NCBI GenBank assembly: GCA_015067825.1
Contig: SVLQ01000003.1
Span: 1 to 35,943 of the forward strand
DNA: 35,943 nucleotides
Direction: 5' to 3'
Origin: Oscillospiraceae bacterium
GTDB lineage: Bacteria; Bacillota; Clostridia; Oscillospirales; QAMX01
The notes under the pieces are model-generated. The model was not told the DNA's origin. It made no database searches and saw only the letters and a program-made list of their open reading frames with translations. Positions 29,542-35,943 of the stretch are shown piece by piece; positions within the stretch are counted from its first letter, which is position 1; each line of letters begins with the position of its first letter. The translations under genes and the position numbers were made by a program.

Positions 29542-31158
29542 ATGCTGTTTGGAAAATCAAAAGCACAGTCGGAGGCCGACATGGGATTTAATATGGAACT
29601 GGTTGGCGCAAATATTATGCGCTTTCGCAAAGAAGCAGGCATGACCCAAACGGATCTTGCCGATAAAATGGGCATCAGCTTTCAGGCGGTTTCCAATTGG
29701 GAGCGCGGCCAAAGCTGTCCGGACGTGGCCAAGCTGATCGAGCTCTCGCAGCTCTTCGGCGTTTCGGTCGACGCGATCCTTGGTAACGAGGTGGCAGCCC
29801 CCTCCGCCAAGGAAACGGTCGTTGCCGTCGACGCGGCCACCGGCGAGGTACTCGAACCGGAAGAACCCGCAGAAGAAGCGGCCGAACCGGAAGAACCGCC
29901 CGTGGTCGAAAACGACGATCTTGCATCTTTGATGCCTCTGATCGAGCGGATGGACGCCGACGCGGTCGGCGAGATCGCCAGAAGGCGCGTCGCGAAAACC
30001 GGCGCGATCACGTCGATCGTCCCGATGCTCGATTACATGGACGTCGACGACATCGGCGAGATCGCCCGCGACTTCGTCGAAAAAACGGGCGCGATCGCAA
30101 CGATCCAACCCTTGCTCGACTACATGGACGTCGACGATATCGGCGAGGTTGCCCGGATCTTCGTCGAAAAGACGGGGACGGTCGGCTCGATCGTTCCGCT
30201 GCTCGATTACATGGATATCGACGACGTCGATGAAGTTGCGCTTCAATACGTCAATCAAACGGGCGATCTCGATGGGATTCAATCGCTGCTTGATTACATG
30301 AGCGAAGATAGCATCGGCGAGGTGGCCGAAGCCGCCGAACGCTGCCGCTGGAACCAAAAGTCGGATCGCAAGCCGAAAGAGGATGCGGCAAAAGAATCCG
30401 CGCAAGGTAAAAAGTATTCGTTCAATGACGTGGTGCGGATCGCGCCGTTTGTCGACCGCCAGCTGCTCGACCAAATGGTACGGGAGTGCTATGAAGAAAA
30501 CGGTGATTTTATTGAAATTGCCAAGGTAGCACCTTTTATCAGCAAAAGTTTGCTCGACGAGCTTGTGCGCAAGGACTACGAACGCCATTCCAATTTGAAA
30601 CAGATGGTGCGCATTGCGCCCTTTGTCAGCAAGGATGTATTGGTGGAGCTGGCGGAAAAATGTGTTGCTGATCATAACGGCGATGTCGGTTCGCTCTCTG
30701 CGCTCGCTCCGTTCCTGCCGAAATCAACGCTCGACCGCTTGCTCCGCGAAACGCTCGGCGGAGAGGATGCGGCAAAAGAATCCGCGCAAGGTAAAAAGTA
30801 TTCGTTCAATGACGTGGTGCGGATCGCGCCGTTTGTCGACCGCCAGCTGCTCGACCAAATGGTACGGGAGTGCTATGAAGAAAACGGTGATTTTATTGAA
30901 ATTGCCAAGGTAGCACCTTTTATCAGCAAAAGTGTGCTCGACGAGCTTGTGCGCAAGGTCTACGAACGCCATTCCAATTTGAAACAGATGGTGCGCGTTG
31001 CGCCCTTTGTCAGCAAGGATGTATTGGTGGAGCTGGCGGAAAAATGTGTTGCCGATCATAACGGCGATGTCGGTTCGCTCTCTGCGATCGCGCCGTTCCT
31101 GCCGAAATCAACACTCGACCGCCTGCTGCGCGAAACGTTCGGCGGATCGGAAGAATAA
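29542..31158 (+). CDS. XRE regulator fused to about 13 helical repeats
   Basis: The 538-residue protein has four parts. Residues 18-80 are a Cro/C1 helix-turn-helix (MTQTDLADKMGISFQAVSNW). Residues 84-125 are a Glu/Pro/Ala-rich linker. Residues 126-270 are five 29-residue acidic repeats (type PLLDYMDVDDIGEIARDFVE). From about 292 there are eight repeats of the same period (type RIAPFVDRQLLDQMVRECYE). The last eight come as two 128-residue blocks encoded by a tandem 384-bp duplication at 30379-31146. Each unit looks like a helix pair, so the whole should be an alpha-solenoid. ATG 29542 was chosen for its position before the helix-turn-helix; its ribosome binding site is only moderate. Targets and ligand are unknown. 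Confidence 0.88.
   Translation: MLFGKSKAQSEADMGFNMELVGANIMRFRKEAGMTQTDLADKMGISFQAVSNWERGQSCPDVAKLIELSQLFGVSVDAILGNEVAAPSAKETVVAVDAATGEVLEPEEPAEEAAEPEEPPVVENDDLASLMPLIERMDADAVGEIARRRVAKTGAITSIVPMLDYMDVDDIGEIARDFVEKTGAIATIQPLLDYMDVDDIGEVARIFVEKTGTVGSIVPLLDYMDIDDVDEVALQYVNQTGDLDGIQSLLDYMSEDSIGEVAEAAERCRWNQKSDRKPKEDAAKESAQGKKYSFNDVVRIAPFVDRQLLDQMVRECYEENGDFIEIAKVAPFISKSLLDELVRKDYERHSNLKQMVRIAPFVSKDVLVELAEKCVADHNGDVGSLSALAPFLPKSTLDRLLRETLGGEDAAKESAQGKKYSFNDVVRIAPFVDRQLLDQMVRECYEENGDFIEIAKVAPFISKSVLDELVRKVYERHSNLKQMVRVAPFVSKDVLVELAEKCVADHNGDVGSLSAIAPFLPKSTLDRLLRETFGGSEE
30379..31146 (+). repeat. Tandem 384-bp direct repeat inside the XRE repeat gene
   Basis: Copy 1 is 30379-30762 and copy 2 is 30763-31146, adjacent and in frame (128 codons each). 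By eye they differ at 10 positions, all in the second half; about the first 170 bases are identical. This points to a recent duplication or ongoing gene conversion. Confidence 0.95.
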
Positions 31159-31159
31159 A

Positions 31160-31197
31160 AAAACGGTGCTGTTACCGCGCGGTAACAGCACCGTTTT
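31160..31197. terminator. Bidirectional terminator
   Basis: The perfect stem ACGGTGCTGTTACC with GGTAACAGCACCGT and a 4-base loop is flanked by an A-run and a T-run, between two convergent genes. The base of the stem again carries the ACGGTGC seen in the two island terminators. Confidence 0.92.
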
Positions 31198-31202
31198 TGG
31201 CA

Positions 31203-33032
31203 TTAAGGAGCATCCTTTTTGTAAATCGTCAGCACGTTTTCGTACGTTAAGTACACGGTATAGCCGTTTGTTGTCAGATAGCGGATTGTCTTTTCCTTGT
31301 CCTTTTGATGTGAGGCCACCGCGACGTATTCGCACTCTAAAAGTTGCTTGCGCGAGCAGTAGTCGAGGTCGTAAACGATCTCCCGCGCGGAGAGCTCGGC
31401 GGTGTAGAAGGTCGAAGCGGCAACGGGAGCATCGTGCGGGATCCGGTCGAGCAGATCGCGGACGTAGCTGTAATACGCGCGGTAACGGATCGCGTTGGTG
31501 GGGTAACGGATCGCCTTGGGGACGACGACCGCGCCGAAGAATGCTGCCGCCGTAGCTGCTGCGGTGATCAGCACGGCGAGCCGCAACCAAGACTTTCGCA
31601 GGTCGGCGAGGTTGATCGCCGTCAGATAGATGAGCAGCGCCGTTGAGCCGAAGCCGTATTGGAAAAAGATATCGTGCTGGTAGGCGTAGTCGGACATCAG
31701 ATTGACGAGCAGATAGGGGATCAGCAGCAAATACCGCTCGTATCGCCGTGTCAGAAAGGGAAGACCGAGCAAGGGGAGCAACGTCAGCGCGAGGTAGCGG
31801 AGCTTTTCGGCATCGACGCATTCGAAAAGCGCCTTCATCGGGTGGACGAATACTGCCCGCACGACGGCCATGAGCGAAGCGGAATCACCGGCGGCAAAAT
31901 TTCGGTAGCGGTAGGTCATCACGCCGTCGCCAAACCGCGCGAGCAAAAACGTCACGAGCAAAAAATATAGCACCGCGCCGCCAAACATCGCCGCGCCGAG
32001 AAAAAGCTCGCGCCGATTCTCGCGTGCGCCGCCGAGCAGTGAACGGACGATCAGCCAAAGCGCGATCACCGCGACGTAAACGGCAGCGTCTTCCTTGACC
32101 AGCAGCGTGAGCCCGGCGGCGAGCGCGGTCAAGAGGATATTTTTTCGTTCGACCCCATAGAGAAGCCACAGAATCAGCGGTGTTAGAAAGCAGTTTTCGT
32201 GCAGGTCGTAGCCTGTTCCGCCGGAAAACGCCGGCAAAAGGAGCAGCAGCAGACAGAGAAGCATCCGCTGCGGTCCGGAAAGGCCGCGCCGACGGCCGAT
32301 CAGCCAAAGCGGCACGACCGCCGAGGTAATCACCGCCGCCTGCAAAACCTGCAGCGTGGCCGGTGCGGGAAACAGACAGTAGACGGGCAGCATCAGGTAG
32401 TAGATCGGCGAAACGTGGACGGCGAAGTGTGAGAGCAGACCGCTGCGCTCCAGCGTTGTCAGCGGAAGACCGGTCTCCTTCATCGAGTGAAACATCTGCG
32501 CGAAGATGCCGAAGTCGTAAGTCGGCGAGGAGAGAGTGGCGGTGCGTCCGAGCGTCCAAGCGCAGTCGAAGGCGAAAAACAAAACGGCAAACACCGCCGT
32601 CAGAATCGGCCAGATCTTCCGCACCTTTTTCGGCTCTGCGGTGACTTCCGGCCGGTCATTCCAACCCCAAATTGCGTACACGGCAAAAGCGGCTACCGCC
32701 AGCAGACACGCGATCGAAAACGGCAGCGTCGGCCCGCCGAAGACCGCTGCCGCCGCCAACAGCAAAAAAACGACTGCCAGCGCAATTCGCTCGGCCTTTT
32801 GCGTCCGGAACTTTAGCGAAAGTGCGTGCAACGCGAGAAACGTGAGCAGGGTCACGATCCCCACGCGCACCGCCGACATTTCGCCCAAACCGCTCGTGTC
32901 GCCGAGGCCGCGCAAAAATGCGGGAAGCAAGCAATATTCAAGCAGTACGGCGTTCAGCCATGCGAGCAGTAACCGCCGGAATCCGTCGGCCGCCTTCGGG
33001 AAAACGCGTCTGCCGATTAAAAATCGTGTCAT
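31203..33032 (-). CDS. DUF2079 polytopic membrane protein
   Basis: The 609-residue protein has about a dozen hydrophobic helices and the DUF2079 signature block YDFGIFAQMFHSMKETGLP, then HFAVHVSPIYYLMLPVYCLF. A second motif GGTGYDLHENCFLTPLILWL follows. DUF2079 proteins are thought to be related to GT-C-fold membrane glycosyltransferases; function is not established. A non-membrane C-terminal tail of about 90 residues follows the last helix. ATG 33032 is used; an in-frame start at 33077 would lie upstream of the hairpin. The ribosome binding site GGAGG is inside a 13-bp hairpin. It is the last gene of a leftward unit with a response regulator and a kinase. Confidence 0.88.
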   Translation of the reverse strand: MTRFLIGRRVFPKAADGFRRLLLAWLNAVLLEYCLLPAFLRGLGDTSGLGEMSAVRVGIVTLLTFLALHALSLKFRTQKAERIALAVVFLLLAAAAVFGGPTLPFSIACLLAVAAFAVYAIWGWNDRPEVTAEPKKVRKIWPILTAVFAVLFFAFDCAWTLGRTATLSSPTYDFGIFAQMFHSMKETGLPLTTLERSGLLSHFAVHVSPIYYLMLPVYCLFPAPATLQVLQAAVITSAVVPLWLIGRRRGLSGPQRMLLCLLLLLLPAFSGGTGYDLHENCFLTPLILWLLYGVERKNILLTALAAGLTLLVKEDAAVYVAVIALWLIVRSLLGGARENRRELFLGAAMFGGAVLYFLLVTFLLARFGDGVMTYRYRNFAAGDSASLMAVVRAVFVHPMKALFECVDAEKLRYLALTLLPLLGLPFLTRRYERYLLLIPYLLVNLMSDYAYQHDIFFQYGFGSTALLIYLTAINLADLRKSWLRLAVLITAAATAAAFFGAVVVPKAIRYPTNAIRYRAYYSYVRDLLDRIPHDAPVAASTFYTAELSAREIVYDLDYCSRKQLLECEYVAVASHQKDKEKTIRYLTTNGYTVYLTYENVLTIYKKDAP

Positions 33033-33070
33033 AAAAATACCTCCTGTACCAAATAGTGTACAGGAGGTAT
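33033..33070 (-). promoter_or_regulatory. Hairpin that hides the DUF2079 ribosome binding site
   Basis: A perfect 13-bp stem (ATACCTCCTGTAC at 33037-33049 with GTACAGGAGGTAT at 33058-33070) has an 8-base loop. On the minus strand the second-transcribed arm carries AGGAGGT, is followed by TTTTT and then the ATG. It has the shape of an intrinsic terminator for the kinase transcript and also masks the ribosome binding site of the next gene. Confidence 0.8.
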
Positions 33071-33094
33071 CTTTCAAAAAGACCGATCGGATTC

Positions 33095-34813
33095 TTACAG
33101 ATTTCTGTCGGTTTTCGGCAGCTCGACGATCGCGCCGAATTGGTCACCGTCGACGACTACGCGGAAGGCCCCTCCGACCGATTCGGTGTAGGTCTGCGCG
33201 ATCGCAAGCCCCAAACCGCTGCCTTGGGTCGATCGCGCCTTGTCGCCGCGGGCAAAGCGCTCGGTGATCTCGTCGGGGCGGAAATCCATCTCGTAGGACG
33301 CCGTGTTGACGAGGCGCACGATCACGCGGTCGGGCTCCTCGCGCACGGTGAGGTAAATGCGCGTGCCGGCCAGCGCGTACTTGATGGCGTTGCCGATGAG
33401 GTTGGCAAACACTTGATGCATCCGCGCACCGTCGGAAACGAGCGGGATCGCGTCGGCGGGATAACTGCGGCGGATCGTCAGTCCCTCCATCGCAAGCTGG
33501 TCGTCGAAGAGGCCGATCGTCTGCTCCAAGAGGCGGATCAGGTCGATCTCTTCACGCTTGGCCTCAATCGCCCCGCTGGAGACCTTTGTCAGTTCAAAAA
33601 GCGATTCCAAAAGCTCGCTCATGTATCCGGCCTTTTGCAGCAGACGCGCCAGGCGTTCCTGTCCTTCGGCCGAGAGCGTTTCGGTCTCCAAAAGCTCGCT
33701 GTAACCTAAAATCGCCGTCAGCGGCGTGCGCAGATCGTGCGAAACGTTCGAGATCAGCTCGACCTTAAAGCGCTCACTCGTCACCGCCGTGCGCACGGCT
33801 TCTTCGTGCTTCTGCTGCACGTCCAAAAGCTGCGCTTCGGTCTCGGCAAACGCTCCCGTGCCGACGGCAATCGGCAGCCCCTGACGGTAGCTTTCCAACT
33901 GCGTTTCAAAGTGGTTGAGGTCGGCGCCGTATTTCCAAAGGCAGAGGAAGACGAGCAGGGCCGAGAGCACAAGCGAGGCGGCCGAAACGCGCGGCAGAGC
34001 GGCGTGGAGATGCAGCCCGAAAGCGATCGCGGCGATACCGGTGATTGCCAAGGCGAGCCAAAGTACCCAAACCGAAAGCGCACCCTGCGGCGTTTTGCAG
34101 CGGGTAGCGATCCGGTACGAGGCGCACCACGCGAGCGAAAGCTTTGACCGAATCCAACCCCAAAGCTCGCGCAGTCCCATAAGCGCGGCAAAGACGATCA
34201 CACCGTCGGCAAACCGCAATGTTGAGACGCTTGCGCCAAATCCGTCGCGCAAGAGCAGTGCAGCTCCGGCGGTTAGTGCGGCAGCGATCATGCAGAGACC
34301 GTCGGGGCCCAGATGCGGCCGCTTCTGCGAGAAGACAACGAGAGCCAAAATCGCCGCACCGACGGCGGCGAGAGTGAGGGATGTTCCGAGGATCTTTGCG
34401 CCGCGGTTTTCCGGTTGGCTTGCCGGATCGGGTGGGGCCGCCGTGGAATCGTAGGTCACGATGGTCGACCCCAGCAAAACGGCGGGCTCGGTCAAGCCAG
34501 TCGTGGTGCCTGCGGTTTCGCTAACGGTTATTTCCGTGACGGAAGTCGGCGAGGTCCTTGTGGTAGAGGTATCGGCGGAGGTGGCCGTTGCAGTCGTCGT
34601 AACCTCCGTTACTGTTGTCGCGGTGACCGTTGTCGCCGTGGTACCCGCCGCCGTCGGATTGGTCGTTGTGTCTGTGACGCCGACCGAGGTGGTGACGGCT
34701 GTTTCCGAACCGGACGGCTCCGTGCGGGCAAGCGTGGTGCGGCCGTAGGTCCAGCAGACCGCGGCGATCAGACAGAAAAAGATGGCAAACAAATCACGGC
34801 GCTTCGAAGACAT
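33095..34813 (-). CDS. Sensor histidine kinase with threonine-rich outer segment
   Basis: The 572-residue kinase has a first membrane helix at about 8-26. An outer segment at about 31-122 is dominated by Thr, Val, Ala and Ser and resembles a mucin-like or linker region. Further helices lie near 142-162, 172-190, 202-220, 245-268 and 277-295. The catalytic core has the phosphoacceptor His359 in SNVSHDLRTPLTAI, the N box NLIGNAIKYA and a G box RSTQGSGLGLAIAQ. It pairs with the response regulator, whose gene overlaps it by 20 bases. VanRS-like systems of this type answer to cell-envelope stress; the signal here is unknown. Confidence 0.93.
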   Translation of the reverse strand: MSSKRRDLFAIFFCLIAAVCWTYGRTTLARTEPSGSETAVTTSVGVTDTTTNPTAAGTTATTVTATTVTEVTTTATATSADTSTTRTSPTSVTEITVSETAGTTTGLTEPAVLLGSTIVTYDSTAAPPDPASQPENRGAKILGTSLTLAAVGAAILALVVFSQKRPHLGPDGLCMIAAALTAGAALLLRDGFGASVSTLRFADGVIVFAALMGLRELWGWIRSKLSLAWCASYRIATRCKTPQGALSVWVLWLALAITGIAAIAFGLHLHAALPRVSAASLVLSALLVFLCLWKYGADLNHFETQLESYRQGLPIAVGTGAFAETEAQLLDVQQKHEEAVRTAVTSERFKVELISNVSHDLRTPLTAILGYSELLETETLSAEGQERLARLLQKAGYMSELLESLFELTKVSSGAIEAKREEIDLIRLLEQTIGLFDDQLAMEGLTIRRSYPADAIPLVSDGARMHQVFANLIGNAIKYALAGTRIYLTVREEPDRVIVRLVNTASYEMDFRPDEITERFARGDKARSTQGSGLGLAIAQTYTESVGGAFRVVVDGDQFGAIVELPKTDRNL

Positions 34814-35498
34814 ATCCGATCCCCCAAACGACTTTTAAATATGCGGGCTTTTTCGGGTTCAGCTCCAGCTTTTCGCGGATGCGGCTGATGTGAACCATCA
34901 CCGTGTTTTCCACGGCGTAAGCGTCGGTGTCCCATGCCCGCTCGTAGATCTCTTCGGCGGAGTAGACTCTTCCCGGTGTCGCCATCAGCACCGAGAGGAT
35001 CTTAAACTCCGTCGCGGTCAGCCGCACGGGCTCCCCGCGCACGATGAGCTGTTTGGCGGCCTTGTCCAAAACGATGTCGCCCACGCGGATCTGTTCGTTC
35101 GGAGCGGTCTCCCGGATCGAACCGAGCGTATCGTAGCGGCGGAGCAGCGCGGCTACGCGGGCGAGGAGTTCCTGCTGGTAAAACGGTTTGACCAGGTAGT
35201 CGTCGGCGCCGGCCTCCAGACCGAGCACGCGGTCGCTGCCTTCGGCCTTGGCCGAGAGCATCAGGATCGGCACGTTGAGGTGCTCGCGAATGCGCATCGT
35301 GGCGAGGATCCCGTTGCAGCGCGGCATCATCACGTCCATGATGATCAGATGCGGCGATTCCGATGCCGCAAGCGCGCAGGCGCGTTCGCCGTCGTGGGCG
35401 GTCAGAACACCGTAGCCTGCGGTCTTGAGCGCGCTTTCAATGATATTGACGATGGCAAAATCGTCGTCGACGACGAGGATGCGATAGTTTTCCGGCAT
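34794..35498 (-). CDS. OmpR/PhoB-family response regulator
   Basis: The 234-residue protein has a receiver domain (1-120) with the acidic pocket VVDDD at 9-13, phosphoacceptor Asp55 in LIIMDVMMPR, and Lys104 in YLVKPF. A winged-helix output domain follows (about 135-234: LTATEFKILSVLMATPGRVY, then VMVHISRIREKLE and VWGIGYVFE). The ATG at 35498 follows GAGGT. Its 3' end overlaps the kinase gene by 20 bases, so the pair is translated together. I see no strong promoter in the short gap upstream. Confidence 0.94.
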   Translation of the reverse strand: MPENYRILVVDDDFAIVNIIESALKTAGYGVLTAHDGERACALAASESPHLIIMDVMMPRCNGILATMRIREHLNVPILMLSAKAEGSDRVLGLEAGADDYLVKPFYQQELLARVAALLRRYDTLGSIRETAPNEQIRVGDIVLDKAAKQLIVRGEPVRLTATEFKILSVLMATPGRVYSAEEIYERAWDTDAYAVENTVMVHISRIREKLELNPKKPAYLKVVWGIGYVFEAP

Positions 35499-35513
35499 AG
35501 TGTACCTCGTAAA

Positions 35514-35552
35514 AGCTCGATGCCTCCGAATTTTTAGCGGTCGGAGGCATCG
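35514..35552 (-). terminator. Terminator of the glycyl radical enzyme gene
   Basis: A 12-bp perfect stem (CGATGCCTCCGA at 35518-35529 with TCGGAGGCATCG at 35541-35552) is followed on the minus strand by AGCTTTTA. The T-run is short, so some readthrough into the response regulator gene is possible. Confidence 0.65.
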
Positions 35553-35575
35553 GAGATTTGGTCTGCTGGTTTCGT

Positions 35576-35943
35576 TTAGCCCAACTCGTGGACATTGCGC
35601 TCCACGACCGCCTTACGCAGCGTGGGCGAGAGGCGGATAAAGAGCTCGGAGTACCCGCCGACGCGCACGATCAGATCTTCGTGGCGTTCGGGGTGCGCGA
35701 GCGCATCCTGCAGCTCTTCGACCGACGTGACCGTCACCTGTACCTGGATACCGCCGAGGGCGAAATAGCCTTCGACGAGGGCCTGCAGGGAGGAACTGAC
35801 AAAGTTTTTCGAGAGCGTCAGGTTGAGAACGGAGATGCCGTCGGCGAGGTGCTGCGGCAGCTTGGCCGCGCTCTGCAGCATTGCCGTGGGGCCGAGTGTC
35901 GCTTTGCCGCGAAGGGCGGCGATGGAGTCGCAGGTCGCCTGAC
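35576..35943 (-). CDS. Glycyl radical enzyme, C-terminal part only
   Basis: Only the last 121 codons are in the window; the frame runs off the right edge. The glycyl radical domain is clear: VRVGGYSELF carries the RVxGY motif, whose second Gly would hold the radical, and it is followed by a short tail ending NVHELG. Upstream, KATLGPTAMLQSAAKLP and GISVLNLTLSKNF are typical of pyruvate formate-lyase-like enzymes. The type (formate-lyase, diol dehydratase, choline lyase or other) cannot be decided without the active-site cysteine, which lies outside. An activating radical SAM enzyme is expected nearby, outside the window. Confidence 0.9.
   Translation of the reverse strand, partial: QATCDSIAALRGKATLGPTAMLQSAAKLPQHLADGISVLNLTLSKNFVSSSLQALVEGYFALGGIQVQVTVTSVEELQDALAHPERHEDLIVRVGGYSELFIRLSPTLRKAVVERNVHELG

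Noticed and set aside
1..35943. CRISPR arrays, tRNA or rRNA genes, insertion sequences.
   Set aside because: No regularly spaced repeats, no tRNA cloverleaf or rRNA signature sequence and no transposase frame were found on either strand.

Overview
The window looks like chromosomal DNA from an anaerobic, probably gut-associated Clostridia member (Oscillospirales-like is my guess). The evidence is gene content: an iron-containing alcohol dehydrogenase, a glycyl radical enzyme, a split B12-dependent methionine synthase, ferredoxin-tailed aldo/keto reductases, a siroheme-type Fe-S reductase, an AlkZ-related protein and a VanRS-like two-component system. Promoters are near-consensus sigma-70/SigA type (TTGACA, 16-18 bp, TATAAT) and Shine-Dalgarno sequences are strong. 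Most of the window (from about 5.9 kb on) is GC-rich with long spurious antisense open frames. The stretch from about 0.8 to 5.9 kb is clearly more AT-rich and looks acquired.

Layout. 1-1992: the 5' part of an iron-containing alcohol dehydrogenase, preceded on the same strand by a LysR regulator, with a candidate LysR operator just upstream of the dehydrogenase promoter. 2068-5942: an accessory island with a decayed, frameshifted small gene, a DUF4160/DUF2442 pair under a promoter that contains a perfect 22-bp palindrome, a 36-codon peptide gene that resembles a RiPP (lasso-like) precursor directly behind a large winged-helix regulator, a small XRE protein and a serine recombinase. Two closely related terminator hairpins lie in this island. 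5973-8126: an ArsR-type regulator and an ABC exporter half-transporter. 8176-11492: a GH127-like beta-L-arabinofuranosidase divergent from a small membrane-anchored protein, with overlapping promoters, then an AraC regulator. 11508-15142: a siroheme/4Fe-4S reductase-like protein translationally coupled to a FecCD/BtuCD-type importer. 15160-19139: a complete potABCD polyamine importer operon. 19148-20236: cysK with an unusual cysteine-rich leader reading frame. 20256-24081: separate methionine synthase activation protein, MetH without its activation domain, and an AlkZ-related protein. 24087-29396: two divergent Fe-S aldo/keto reductases; the rightward one continues into a GH28-type protein and an unassigned hydrolase-like protein. 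29465-31197: an XRE regulator fused to about 13 helical repeats, enlarged by a recent 384-bp tandem duplication. 31203-35498 (minus): response regulator, histidine kinase with a threonine-rich outer segment, and a DUF2079 membrane protein whose ribosome binding site lies inside a terminator-like hairpin. 35514-35943: the 3' end of a glycyl radical enzyme gene.

Functionally the backbone combines plant-polysaccharide side-chain degradation (GH127, GH28, unknown hydrolase-like protein), sulfur/methionine metabolism (Fe-S/siroheme reductase, cysK, metH), metal-chelate or corrinoid and polyamine uptake, and anaerobic redox enzymes. No rRNA, tRNA, CRISPR array or insertion sequence was seen. The most distinctive items are the orphan RiPP-like peptide with its regulator, the repeat-expanding XRE solenoid protein, the Cys-rich leader frame before cysK, and the hairpin over the DUF2079 start. 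All functional statements come from reading the sequence; no database search was run.
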